Below are positions 37,650-46,364 of a DNA stretch of 64,000 bases, piece after piece (position 1 is the first letter of the stretch; every line of letters starts with the position of its first letter). A program made the position numbers and the translations under genes. Source of the stretch: Flagellimonas sp. MMG031 (lineage in GTDB: Bacteria > Bacteroidota > Bacteroidia > Flavobacteriales > Flavobacteriaceae); the NCBI RefSeq assembly GCF_040112705.1, contig NZ_CP157804.1, forward strand, positions 1,730,001-1,794,000, given 5' to 3'. Under the pieces are notes generated by a model. That model worked only from the letters and a program-made list of their open reading frames with translations. It was not told the origin of the DNA and ran no database searches.

Positions 37650-38633
37650 TTATCTGGGAATTTCAACAGATTCCATGATCATGGTGACCACATTTTCGGT
37701 GGTCATACCTTCCATTTCCCGTTCCGGGGTCAAGATGACCCTATGGTTTAAAGCGGGTACCAAGGCTTTTTTTACGTCTTCGGGCATTACAAAATCACGG
37801 CCGGCGATGGCAGCAAAGGCCTTCGCTGCCGTCAGCGTTGCAATGGACGCCCTTGGTGAGGCACCTAGATACAAATGCGGATGGTTTCTTGTTCTGGTGA
37901 TGATGTTTGCGATGTAATCCAATATCTTTTGCTCCACCACCACTTCATGGATGTTTTTTTTGAACTCCACCAGTTTTTTCGGGCTAAGCACCGCCTTGAT
38001 CTGATCTTGGGGCTTTTCCCCCTTTCGTTCATGATGGTTTTGAAGAATAGTGATTTCCTCTTCCACTGAGGGGTAATCCACTTTGATCTTAAAAAGGAAA
38101 CGGTCCAATTGCGCTTCTGGCAGGGCATAGGTGCCTTCCTGTTCAATGGGATTTTGGGTCGCCAGGACCATAAAGGGCTCTCCCATTTTGTAGGTGGTCC
38201 CATCCACAGTGGCCTGACGTTCTTCCATGGTCTCAAAAAGGGCGGCCTGTGTTTTGGCCGGAGCTCTGTTGATCTCGTCGATCAATACAATATTGGAAAA
38301 AATCGGCCCTTTTTTAAATTCAAATTCGGTGGTCTTGGTATTGAACACCGAAGTTCCCAAAATATCGCTGGGCATAAGGTCGGGAGTAAATTGGATGCGG
38401 TTAAAATCCGTTTTAAGGGTCTTGGCAAACAATTTGGCTGTTACGGTTTTTGCAATTCCCGGGACTCCCTCGATTAAGGCGTGGCCATCGGAAAGTATCG
38501 AGACAATCAGGAGTTCGATAAAATCCTTTTGCCCCACGATGATAGTGGCCAGTTCTTTTTTTATGAGGTCCACGGTGTCCCGTAATTCTTCCAAGGGGAC
38601 CCTGCTGTCAAAATTCAAGTCGTTATTTTCCAT
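37650..38633 (-). CDS. MoxR family AAA ATPase
   Basis: 327 aa from the ATG at 38633 (a TTG lies just upstream). Walker A region GVPGIAKTVTAK (residues about 78-89), Walker B LIDEINRAPAKTQ, sensor region ATQNPIEQEGTY and the C-terminal arginine-finger lid (LGASPRASIAT) are intact. MoxR ATPases are chaperones that work with VWA-domain and DUF58 proteins. It overlaps the end of the DUF4350 gene by 11 nt. Strong assignment; client proteins unknown. Confidence 0.95.
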   Translation of the reverse strand: MENNDLNFDSRVPLEELRDTVDLIKKELATIIVGQKDFIELLIVSILSDGHALIEGVPGIAKTVTAKLFAKTLKTDFNRIQFTPDLMPSDILGTSVFNTKTTEFEFKKGPIFSNIVLIDEINRAPAKTQAALFETMEERQATVDGTTYKMGEPFMVLATQNPIEQEGTYALPEAQLDRFLFKIKVDYPSVEEEITILQNHHERKGEKPQDQIKAVLSPKKLVEFKKNIHEVVVEQKILDYIANIITRTRNHPHLYLGASPRASIATLTAAKAFAAIAGRDFVMPEDVKKALVPALNHRVILTPEREMEGMTTENVVTMIMESVEIPR

Positions 38634-39840
38634 CAACGTTTGCTTTAAATGCTTCTATTTTTTGATTCAGATTTTTCAGTTCGGTTTCGGTGACCATTGA
38701 TTTGGAGCGGAGTTTATCCATCAGTTCCATCAATTTTTCAACATCCTCTAAAGGTGTATTACTCCGCATGGATACATTTTTCAAGAATGTTTCGTCCTTC
38801 AGGTCTTGGGTCGAAACATGTAGTTTGGACCTGAGATATTCCAAAAAGTAATCAATTTTATGCTTGGTGATCAAGTGTAGCTCACCTTTTTCAAAATACA
38901 TATCGGCAATGGTGCGGGTAAAGGCCAAGGTTTGGTTTTTTACCGGTGGTACAACTGGAATGGCCCGTTGCTTTCGTTTGCCTTCAAAAATGATATACAC
39001 CAAGGCACCAATCAGTACCAGATAGTAGGCCCATCTAAATTCCTTGGTGTTCAGAAATAGGTACATGGGTGAAGTGTAAAAGGATTTCCCTGATTTATGG
39101 AAATTGTCCATATAAATGTTGCCTCCTCTTTCCAAATAGGATAGGAGTCCGGCGGTATAAGTTAGATGGTTATCCTTTAGGATAAAGTAATTGGTAAAGG
39201 CCTTGGGAAAGCAGGTCAGTATAATTTCTCCATTCCCAAAATCCTGTTTTATGGTATTGACGTGCTTGGAAAGCGTCTCCGTGCTATCAGTTCTGGTATA
39301 TACTTCCCCAAGAACTACGGTGCGCAAGGTGTCCAATTGATCAAAGCTATTGGTGTAATAATCTCTTTTGAATTCAAATTTTTTGTTCTGGAACTTTGGG
39401 TTGGTGAGTTCCAGATAGAAAAGCGGCTCCAACGAACCCTCGTTGTACACATTGATTTGTTCCAAGTGCAATGTATCCAGCAGTTTTTGTTCAAAATACT
39501 CCGATGCCACAAACAGTTGATTGCCCTGATCCACCCAATCCAAAATGGCGTTGAGCTCCGCTTCCTCAAAAGTAACCGTTTCATTTACGAAAAAGTAAGT
39601 GCCCTGCACCGAATCCGTACGCGTAAGAAACTCAAAGGGCGGCTTTTGGACTTGTTGGACAGCATTGGGAAATGCTTTTTCCATCAAATCGTTCAGCACA
39701 TACGTTCCATAAGGTATTTTGTGATGGGAAACATAGGAAGGGAACCAATTGATGTCCTTGGGTTTGTTGTATTCCAACAAAAATATGCCCAATAAGGTCA
39801 ACAGTCCGATGATGATATAGATTCGTCCTCTTTTAGTCAT
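38623..39840 (-). CDS. DUF4350 domain protein
   Basis: 405 aa from the ATG at 39840 (MTKRGRIYIIIG); the frame extends 41 codons further but overlaps the DUF4129 gene too deeply. One N-terminal membrane helix (IIIGLLTLLGIFLLEY), a periplasmic domain with YFVNETVTFEEAELNAILDWVDQGNQLFVAS, typical DUF4350, then a second helix (WAYYLVLIGALVYIIFE) and a cytoplasmic tail. Its ATG lies in the DUF4129 stop region (ATGACTAA, 8 nt overlap). Conserved member of the MoxR-DUF58 cluster, role unknown. Confidence 0.85.
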   Translation of the reverse strand: MTKRGRIYIIIGLLTLLGIFLLEYNKPKDINWFPSYVSHHKIPYGTYVLNDLMEKAFPNAVQQVQKPPFEFLTRTDSVQGTYFFVNETVTFEEAELNAILDWVDQGNQLFVASEYFEQKLLDTLHLEQINVYNEGSLEPLFYLELTNPKFQNKKFEFKRDYYTNSFDQLDTLRTVVLGEVYTRTDSTETLSKHVNTIKQDFGNGEIILTCFPKAFTNYFILKDNHLTYTAGLLSYLERGGNIYMDNFHKSGKSFYTSPMYLFLNTKEFRWAYYLVLIGALVYIIFEGKRKQRAIPVVPPVKNQTLAFTRTIADMYFEKGELHLITKHKIDYFLEYLRSKLHVSTQDLKDETFLKNVSMRSNTPLEDVEKLMELMDKLRSKSMVTETELKNLNQKIEAFKANVDGK

Positions 39841-40561
39841 GGGCAATGGCATTTTGTAAGGAGGTAAAAACGGTTTCTGCTTTCGTGTACCGGTCTTGGT
39901 CGATGCTAAACTCCCCGTACCAAATGTAATCGTAAAGTACGGTTGCCCGCCCAAAATTTGCATAGTGCCCAGATTCGGTGAGTTCTATCAAATAATCATC
40001 GTTGGTCTTTTGTTGTTGCCAATCAATAATGTCGCGCTCGGAGAGCAATTGCAGGATGTATAGGTAATGATATCGAATGGCCAATCGGTAATTTTGGTTA
40101 GCCAAGGCATTTTTGATCAGTTTGCGTATATCCTCGTTTTTGATGATATGCTCATCTTCCGATAAGGAGACTACGTTCGGATTTTTGGTGCCCTTTCCCC
40201 AGCCCATCATGTTGGACCGTACAAAAAAGCGGATGACCAGATACAGGAAAAGGGCCAACAAAAGATAAGGGAGTATTTCGAAAAAGATAGCCAAAAAGCC
40301 TTCGGCATTGCCCACCCCAAAAATCCATTCAAAAAAGCGTCGGATCAGATTGTAGAACCAATTGGTAAAATCGGTCCACCAATTGTTTTCCACCTCCGCC
40401 TCCTCATAATTAAAGGCACTGTCCTCTCGGTAGGATTGTAAATCATCCTGATCAATTTGAATGGTTTCAATCGCTGAGGTATCATACCTTACAATGGAAT
40501 CGTTCTGGGCACAAAGGGTCCACGATAGCAATAGGCAGGATACAATCAGTGTGATGCGCAT
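39833..40561 (-). CDS. DUF4129 domain protein
   Basis: 242 aa. Signal-like N-terminus LIVSCLLLSWTLCAQ, an acidic, Trp-rich periplasmic stretch (ENNWWTDFTNWFYN), one strong membrane helix (IFFEILPYLLLALFLYLVIRFF), then the cytoplasmic DUF4129 part with LAIRYHYLYILQLLSE and the terminal YDYIWYGEF. Such proteins accompany MoxR and DUF58 in Bacteroidetes and Actinobacteria and sometimes transglutaminases. It directly abuts the next membrane gene (stop to start with no spacing). Confidence 0.87.
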   Translation of the reverse strand: MRITLIVSCLLLSWTLCAQNDSIVRYDTSAIETIQIDQDDLQSYREDSAFNYEEAEVENNWWTDFTNWFYNLIRRFFEWIFGVGNAEGFLAIFFEILPYLLLALFLYLVIRFFVRSNMMGWGKGTKNPNVVSLSEDEHIIKNEDIRKLIKNALANQNYRLAIRYHYLYILQLLSERDIIDWQQQKTNDDYLIELTESGHYANFGRATVLYDYIWYGEFSIDQDRYTKAETVFTSLQNAIAHD

Positions 40562-41452
40562 TTATTCCTCCGATGATTTTCCAAGATTTTCAATACGTTC
40601 AAACGTACCGGTAAAATTCTTTTTCTCGTTGAGGTTGAAAAATATGAGTGAAGTGGCCACCAGAAAAATAATGTTCATCAGAAACTGCACCAATGAACTG
40701 AGAATATTCAAAAACAGATAAATGGGGTCATTAAAAACATTCATGTTTTCGGCATCCATCTCCCCGGAAAACACGCCCATTTTGATCCACATATAAATAA
40801 TGGAGGGCAAACTGAAAGCATAAGAAGCGATGGCTACAATGATGTATATGACAAATAGTGTGGCAAAGGTAATCCACCAGTTTTCCTTGATCAGGGTAAA
40901 ACTGTATTGGTAGGATTCCATCGCGTCTTTTTTAAGAAATACCAAAATGGCAAAGGAAATCGATAGTGGAACTGCCAGATAAATCCCGGGTATAATGCAA
41001 AAGAAAATACCGACTATTACGGACAGCCCAACTAGGATGCCGAGTCCGATAAGCGACCAAAAGGAGCCATAGACCCCGCTACGTATCTCATCGTAATCCG
41101 TTTTTCCGTTATGTTCAATATACGATTTGATGTAGTGGAGCACAGTACCTTGAGCCAAAACGTAGGCAGCTATGGAGCTAAACATCATAGCGGCCACGGC
41201 CAGCAGCATTATGAAGGGCGAATAGGTGGAGATGGAAGCGTTTCCGATGTTCCCCAGATTAATAATATCTCCTACGGTGTACATATAAAACCCCATGGAA
41301 ATCAGCATGGCCAAAATGTAAGGCCCCACGATTTTTAAAATAGTACCAAAAAAAGGCTTGAACTCGTTTCGGATAAAAACGAAGGAATCGGATAGGATTT
41401 CCCCCAATTCACGCTGCTTTTTAAACTCGATGAACTTATTCTCTGTCTGCAT
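40562..41452 (-). CDS. Multi-pass membrane protein of the MoxR cluster
   Basis: 296 aa from the ATG at 41452 (MQTENKFIEFKKQREL); an earlier TTG-type start would lie deep in the SpoIIM gene. About six hydrophobic helices (FFGTILKIVGPYILAMLI; LIGLGILVGLSVIVGIFFCIIPGIYLAVPLSIS split in two) separated by a short loop. The GIYLAVPLSISFAILV stretch recalls the glycerophosphoryl-diester-phosphodiesterase membrane domain. I cannot name it with confidence. It overlaps the SpoIIM gene by 17 nt and belongs to the same operon. Confidence 0.75.
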   Translation of the reverse strand: MQTENKFIEFKKQRELGEILSDSFVFIRNEFKPFFGTILKIVGPYILAMLISMGFYMYTVGDIINLGNIGNASISTYSPFIMLLAVAAMMFSSIAAYVLAQGTVLHYIKSYIEHNGKTDYDEIRSGVYGSFWSLIGLGILVGLSVIVGIFFCIIPGIYLAVPLSISFAILVFLKKDAMESYQYSFTLIKENWWITFATLFVIYIIVAIASYAFSLPSIIYMWIKMGVFSGEMDAENMNVFNDPIYLFLNILSSLVQFLMNIIFLVATSLIFFNLNEKKNFTGTFERIENLGKSSEE

Positions 41453-42407
41453 GAGTGGATTTTCTATGGATTTGGTTTGGATATATAATGTAATAATAGA
41501 CAATCAATGACAACGAGCCCACTATGATGAAAATTGCCAACCAGTCTGGCATTTCGGTATGTCGGGTAACGTATCCTTCCAAAAAACCGGCAATGATAAA
41601 AAAAGGAACGGTACTCACCATAATTTTAAGGCCATTCTTAACCCCGCGTTTAAAGGATTCCAATCGGGTATAAGTGCCCGGAAATAGAATGCCATTAGCC
41701 AATACCAATCCCGCACAACCCGCAATGATGATGACGGAAATCTCAATGGTGCCATGTATCCAAATGGTGCGGGCAGATTCCCAGAGTAGCCCTTTTTCAT
41801 AAAAAAAGTATTGAAAACTACCCAACATAATACCATTTCGAAGCATAATGTATAGGGTGCCTACTCCCAAAAATATACCGAAGGCAAAGGCATAAATGGC
41901 CACCTTGATATTGTTGATGGTAATGCCCAGAAACATATTGAAGGCACCTTGCTGTTTGTAAACCGCCATGGGGTCCCCCTTTTCAATATTTTCCAAGGTC
42001 ATGTTCACATAGCCGTTGCCGAGAATGGATCTTACAAAATCCCCTTCGTTGGCCGATGAGAATGCCCCAACTACCACAAAAAAGGCAAATACTAAAAATG
42101 AGACGAGCAGTTCTCGATGATGGTGCTTGAACATGATGGGGAATTCCGTTTTCCAAAAATGGACAATACGGTTTCTGGATTCCCGTTTGGTCTTGTAGAT
42201 TTTCTGGTGCGCTTGGGAGGCAAGTGAATTGAGATAAATTTGTGTGTTGCTGCCCGGATAAAACGTCTTTGCGTAACTCAGATGGTCCGTGATCTCAATA
42301 TAAAGATCGGAAAGCTCATCGGGATGAAGTTGGCCCTTATCGATCAGGGCATTTTCAAAAGCGGCCCATTTATCTTTATTTTGCCTAATAAAAGCGGCCT
42401 CGCGCAT
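41436..42407 (-). CDS. SpoIIM-like (stage II sporulation protein M) membrane protein
   Basis: 323 aa. Soluble helical N-terminus, then about five membrane helices. The conserved SpoIIM pattern is visible: FNNIKVA-type helix here INNIKVAIYAFAFGIFLGVGT, then WIHGTIEISVIIIAGCAGLVLA, with the conserved H-G-x-x-E. In flavobacteria, which do not sporulate, it accompanies RDD proteins and MoxR clusters. First gene of the minus operon, 35 bp from the divergent RDD gene. Function unknown. Confidence 0.9.
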   Translation of the reverse strand: MREAAFIRQNKDKWAAFENALIDKGQLHPDELSDLYIEITDHLSYAKTFYPGSNTQIYLNSLASQAHQKIYKTKRESRNRIVHFWKTEFPIMFKHHHRELLVSFLVFAFFVVVGAFSSANEGDFVRSILGNGYVNMTLENIEKGDPMAVYKQQGAFNMFLGITINNIKVAIYAFAFGIFLGVGTLYIMLRNGIMLGSFQYFFYEKGLLWESARTIWIHGTIEISVIIIAGCAGLVLANGILFPGTYTRLESFKRGVKNGLKIMVSTVPFFIIAGFLEGYVTRHTEMPDWLAIFIIVGSLSLIVYYYIIYPNQIHRKSTHADRE

Positions 42408-42442
42408 TAAATTCGATGGTTTGTAAGTAAAGAAACTAAAAT

Positions 42443-43159
42443 ATGGAACAATTTCAAATAGAAACGGCCCAAAATATAACCATCAGCCAAAACACATCGC
42501 ATTTGGGAGAGCGCATGTTGGCGTACATCATCGATAGCTTTATTATCCTGTGCTACTCTATTTTGATCATTGTTCTTTTGGTTTCGATGGATATCGATAT
42601 CGATGACCAGTGGGCCTTTTATTTGATACTTTCCCTCCCGGCTTTTTTTTACTATTTGCTGTTGGAGACTTTGATGGACGGAAAAACCATCGGAAAAGGA
42701 GCTATGAACCTCCGCGTGGTAAAGTTGGACGGTTCCAAGCCCAATTTTGGCAATTATTTTGTACGATGGGCCCTGCGGATCATCGATGTGTCGCTCACCT
42801 CGGGGGGTGCCGCTGTACTCACTATTTTGATACGTGGCAAAGGACAGCGTATCGGAGATATTGCGGCGGGTACCACCGTGATCAGCGAGAAAAAAAGGGT
42901 GTCGCTAAACGACACCTTGCTCAGAGAGCTGCCCGATGGCTATCAACCCACCTTCCCACAGGTAACCGTTTTTAAGGATAGCGAAATGCGGACCATTAAG
43001 GAGCTTTATGATCAAGCCAAACGTGATGGCAATCATAATATCATCGTCTCGTTGGATGCTCGCATCAAGAAAGTCTTGGGCGTTCAAACCGCATTAAAAC
43101 CGATTGAATTCGTGGATGTGATCATCAACGATTACAACTACTACACACAAAACATGTAA
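42443..43159 (+). CDS. RDD family membrane protein
   Basis: 238 aa. RDD domain with LGERMLAYIIDSFIIL near residue 22 (Arg-Asp pattern R...D), MDGKTIGKGAMNLRVVKLDG and the second Asp-Arg motif RWALRIIDV. About three membrane helices, then a soluble tail. RDD proteins are putative transporters or scaffolds. It is divergent from the SpoIIM gene, a very common pairing in Bacteroidetes, and is followed after two bases by the TRIC gene. Confidence 0.92.
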   Translation: MEQFQIETAQNITISQNTSHLGERMLAYIIDSFIILCYSILIIVLLVSMDIDIDDQWAFYLILSLPAFFYYLLLETLMDGKTIGKGAMNLRVVKLDGSKPNFGNYFVRWALRIIDVSLTSGGAAVLTILIRGKGQRIGDIAAGTTVISEKKRVSLNDTLLRELPDGYQPTFPQVTVFKDSEMRTIKELYDQAKRDGNHNIIVSLDARIKKVLGVQTALKPIEFVDVIINDYNYYTQNM

Positions 43160-43161
43160 CT

Positions 43162-43770
43162 ATGCTCTACCTCACCATCGATATTTTGGGTACGATCGCT
43201 TTTGCTATTTCAGGCGTGTTGGTCGCTATGGAAAAACGTTTGGACCTGTTTGGGGTGCTGATCATTGCATTTGTGACCGCGATTGGTGGTGGAACCTTGC
43301 GCGATCTTTTGATAGGCAATACTCCCGTGGGTTGGATGCACGACCTAACCTATGTGATCACCATATTTATTTCGGTGGTCTTTGCCATTATTTTTGTGAA
43401 CAAGCTTAAATATTTGAGAAAATCCCTCTTCCTTTTCGATACCATAGGTATTGGACTTTACACCATGGTAGGTGTCGAAAAAGGACTGGAAGCACAGCTT
43501 TTGCCTATCATGTGCGTATTCCTGGGCACCATGACGGCCTGTTTTGGTGGGGTGATCCGAGATATCTTGTGCAACGAAATTCCAGTGATCTTTAGAAAGG
43601 AAATTTATGCCACAGCCTGTATTTTGGGCGCTTTGAGCTACTTTTTGATCGTGCAACTTCCGGTTAAGGAGGAGTTCGCCTATATCGCAGGTATTCTAAT
43701 TGTCATCATCCTCAGATTGCTTGCGGTCAAATTCAAGATAAGCTTACCGAGCATCTACAAAAGGATTTAG
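43162..43770 (+). CDS. Trimeric intracellular cation (TRIC) channel family protein, UPF0126/YadS-like
   Basis: 202 aa with seven predicted membrane helices and the two-fold glycine-rich repeat typical of bacterial TRIC channels: AIGGGTLRDLLIGNTPVGW in the first half and CFGGVIRDILCNEIPVIF in the second. Each repeat has the GG-x-x-RD signature. Forms trimeric K+ permeable channels in homologs. Transcribed with the RDD gene (two-base gap). The Cys in the second repeat is not unusual. Confidence 0.93.
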   Translation: MLYLTIDILGTIAFAISGVLVAMEKRLDLFGVLIIAFVTAIGGGTLRDLLIGNTPVGWMHDLTYVITIFISVVFAIIFVNKLKYLRKSLFLFDTIGIGLYTMVGVEKGLEAQLLPIMCVFLGTMTACFGGVIRDILCNEIPVIFRKEIYATACILGALSYFLIVQLPVKEEFAYIAGILIVIILRLLAVKFKISLPSIYKRI

Positions 43771-43814
43771 GATTGTTTCTGCATAATCATTCCGCAAGGT
43801 TGGTTAATTCCTGC

Positions 43815-43860
43815 TTAGTGCAATTAACTTCCCATTAGTCATTATTACCATTTCGTTAGT
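43815..43860 (+). promoter_or_regulatory. Three phased TTAGT direct repeats upstream of the 43967 gene
   Basis: TTAGT at 43815, 43835 and 43856, 20 and 21 bp apart, inside the 196 bp gap between the TRIC and outer-membrane genes. The middle copy CATTAGTCATTATT resembles the strong repeat CATTGGTCAATT at 54598. Such two-turn spacing suggests a tandem-binding regulator of LytTR type (inference). Confidence 0.45.
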
Positions 43861-43966
43861 CGCGATCATTGATGTATACCGCTACTTTGGCTCCCGAGCA
43901 AATTTAGTAACAACCATGGGAGTGCGATGTAGGTATCCGTGCCCCACAACCAATCAAAAGTCAGGT

Positions 43967-45112
43967 ATGAAAACTTCACGATCATTAATCATTTTTTGTT
44001 TAGGGGTGATTTCATTTGTTGGAATCCAAACAATAAAAGCCCAGGGCTGTGTGGCCATTCGCCATTTTTCCTCCTGTGTGGGAAACACCTTGGAAAACAA
44101 TCTCTTGGGGCCCGGGGATATCCAAATTGGTAGCAATTATCGCTATTTCAAGTCCTTTCGTCACTTTAGAGGCACCCACGAGGAACCGGACAGGGTCTCT
44201 AACGAGACAGAAGTCATTAATCACTCCCATTCCTGGGACTTCTTTTTAACCTATGGCATCTCCAATAGATGGTATGCGAGCATTACCATTCCAACCGTCA
44301 TCAATACGCGTTCTTCGCTTTACGAGCATGGTAGGAACGAGCGGAATACCACCTTTTCAAGAGGTCTTGCGGATATCAGGGTAGGTGTGGGCTACTGGCT
44401 TTTCGATTTGGAAAAACACCAAAATGGTAACGTTGCCGTTGGACTTGGGGTTAAACTGCCAACAGGCAGTTATAATGCTTCGGATATATTTTACAATGTT
44501 GGACCCGAGGGTGGTCCCCAAGTTAGGCCGGTGGACCAAAGTATCCAACCCGGTGATGGCGGTTTTGGGATTACCTTGGATTTTCAGTTTTACCAAAAGA
44601 TTGCCGAACGCCTTTTTTCCTACGGAGGTGGTTTTTATTTGATCAACCCAAGGGAGACGAATGGAACCCGGACCTTTAGGGAAACCTTGAGCCCGATTCT
44701 GCAAAATGAAGCCATCATGGCCGTTCCGGATCAGTTTTCCGTGAGGGGAGGATTTAGTTATGCGCTGAGCAATACCATATCGGCCTCCTTGGGCGCACGC
44801 TATGAAGGTGTTCCGGTAAAGGACCTTATTGGAGGGAACCAAGGATTTCGAAGGCCAGGGAATGTACTGTCCATTGACCCTGGAATCGCGTTCATGAAGG
44901 GTAATTTTGCCCTCAACCTGAATGTTCCTTTCGCTGTGAGACGGGAGCGTCCGCAGAGTGTCACCGATTTGGAGACGCAACAAATGACAGGGGAGCCGAG
45001 AATGGGCGATGCCGCCTTTGCCGACTATTTGATCAATGTAGGGGTTTCCTATCGTTTTGCGAGCAACAAGGTGAAAGTTGATCCCGAACTCATGAACGAA
45101 TTCAATAACTAA
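43967..45112 (+). CDS. Outer membrane beta-barrel protein, transporter-like
   Basis: 381 aa from the ATG at 43967 (MKTSRSLIIF, with AGG just upstream); the earlier in-frame start precedes the signal. Signal IIFCLGVISFVGIQTIKAQ, then GCVAIRHFSSCVGN with a likely disulfide pair, and many amphipathic beta-strands ending in VGVSYRF, an outer-membrane terminal strand. Pattern GVGVKLPTGSYN occurs in the PF13557-type outer membrane phenol-degradation/transporter family. Probably co-transcribed with the DoxX gene 8 bp downstream. Substrate unknown. Confidence 0.75.
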   Translation: MKTSRSLIIFCLGVISFVGIQTIKAQGCVAIRHFSSCVGNTLENNLLGPGDIQIGSNYRYFKSFRHFRGTHEEPDRVSNETEVINHSHSWDFFLTYGISNRWYASITIPTVINTRSSLYEHGRNERNTTFSRGLADIRVGVGYWLFDLEKHQNGNVAVGLGVKLPTGSYNASDIFYNVGPEGGPQVRPVDQSIQPGDGGFGITLDFQFYQKIAERLFSYGGGFYLINPRETNGTRTFRETLSPILQNEAIMAVPDQFSVRGGFSYALSNTISASLGARYEGVPVKDLIGGNQGFRRPGNVLSIDPGIAFMKGNFALNLNVPFAVRRERPQSVTDLETQQMTGEPRMGDAAFADYLINVGVSYRFASNKVKVDPELMNEFNN

Positions 45113-45120
45113 AAAACTTT

Positions 45121-45612
45121 ATGGGAGATACCGTCAAAAAGCGATTGTTGTCAATTTCAATGGGTATTGTATATCTCTGGTTCGGGGCATTAAAATTTGT
45201 CCCGAGCCTGAGTCCTGCCGAAGAATTGGCAAAAAACACCATCCACCAGCTCACCCTGGGCCTTATTCCCGATAGGGTTTCTCTTTTTGTGTTGGCAACT
45301 TGGGAAGTAGGCGTGGGATTATTATTGTTGTTCGGGCTATGGAAACGACAAGCTGTATTCTTGGCCCTGGCCCATATGGTCTGTACCTTTTCGCCCCTTA
45401 TCTTTTTTCCCGATGATGTATTTGGGGAAGCACCTTTGTCCTTGACCTTGGTGGGTCAGTACATCATGAAGAACTTGATTATTGTAGCGGTACTTTTTTC
45501 GATTTATGAAAGAAGACCCATTAAAGAAACATCAGTCCCAAAGACCATGGAACCCAAGCCAGTACTGTTCTTGTATGTGCTGGCGCTCAAGAATAGATTC
45601 AAAAAAGGCTAA
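45121..45612 (+). CDS. DoxX-like membrane protein
   Basis: 163 aa, four membrane helices, with WFGALKFVPSLSPAEELA near the start and WEVGVGLLLLFGLWKR and the Arg-rich C-terminus (ALKNRFKKG). DoxX-type proteins sit in the inner membrane and are linked to respiratory quinone or thiosulfate chemistry, or, in other clades, to unknown roles. It follows the outer-membrane gene by 8 bp and is convergent with the cyclophilin gene. Confidence 0.82.
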   Translation: MGDTVKKRLLSISMGIVYLWFGALKFVPSLSPAEELAKNTIHQLTLGLIPDRVSLFVLATWEVGVGLLLLFGLWKRQAVFLALAHMVCTFSPLIFFPDDVFGEAPLSLTLVGQYIMKNLIIVAVLFSIYERRPIKETSVPKTMEPKPVLFLYVLALKNRFKKG

Positions 45613-45638
45613 AATGGGGATTGTTGGGTAGGGTGTAC

Positions 45639-46364
45639 CTATAGAACCTCTGCTTTCAAGATATAGACGTTCTTGAATGGCCAGTCTCCATCACCTACGG
45701 GAACGTTGTTAATGGCATCTACCACATCCATCCCATCGATCACCCTTCCAAATGGCGTGTAAGATCCGTCCAAATGGTAAGACCCCGGGTCGGTCACTAC
45801 GATAAAAAACTCATAGGGAGAGGCCAATTTATGCGGGTTGTCACGTTCACTGCTGGGCATGGAGATAGTGCCCCGGTGGTGTTTATGCCCCTTCTTTGCA
45901 TCTGGCGGCAATAAATAGCGACCGATTTTTCCTCTTTTCCGGGCCGTTCTTTTGTCATCGGAATTACCTCCTTGAATAATGAAATCTTTAACTACCCGAT
46001 GGAATTGGGTGCTGTCAAAATATTTTTGTCTCGCCAAATAAATGAAGTTGGCCTTGTGGTAGGGTACATCATCATAGAGTTGCACGGTAAAGCTCCCCAT
46101 GGTGGTAGTAATCTTTACCTTATCCTTTTTTAGCTTTTTGGAGTAATCAAAAAAGAAGTCGATGGCATTTTCCTCGGTCAACTGAAAGGGTTCCTCTTCT
46201 TCTTCCTCTTCAATAGAGGTCGTATCTATCTGAGTTTTGGTGACCGTGTCGGATTTTGCGATATTTTCCCCAACTTTGTCCTTTTCCTTTTTAGGGGATT
46301 CTCCGCAGGAAACGATTAGAAAAAGTAATAGGATTGCAGGTAAAGCCGATTGTCTCAACAGCAT
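45639..46364 (-). CDS. Cyclophilin-type peptidylprolyl isomerase lipoprotein
   Basis: 241 aa. Signal ALPAILLLFLIVSC with a lipobox Cys near residue 20, then a Lys/Glu-rich linker and a stretch of six Glu (EEEEEE). Residues about 80-240 are a cyclophilin domain: FTVQLYDDVPYHKANFI, FHRVVKDFIIQGG (the Arg of the active site), TPFGRVIDGMDVV. It catalyses Xaa-Pro isomerisation in the periplasm. Its start codon shares two bases with the ATG of the divergent Nudix gene (CATG). Confidence 0.92.
   Translation of the reverse strand: MLLRQSALPAILLLFLIVSCGESPKKEKDKVGENIAKSDTVTKTQIDTTSIEEEEEEEPFQLTEENAIDFFFDYSKKLKKDKVKITTTMGSFTVQLYDDVPYHKANFIYLARQKYFDSTQFHRVVKDFIIQGGNSDDKRTARKRGKIGRYLLPPDAKKGHKHHRGTISMPSSERDNPHKLASPYEFFIVVTDPGSYHLDGSYTPFGRVIDGMDVVDAINNVPVGDGDWPFKNVYILKAEVL

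Noticed and set aside
44357..44983. 208 aa minus frame in the 43967 barrel gene
   Set aside because: Mirror of the beta-strand coding region, without a recognisable domain.
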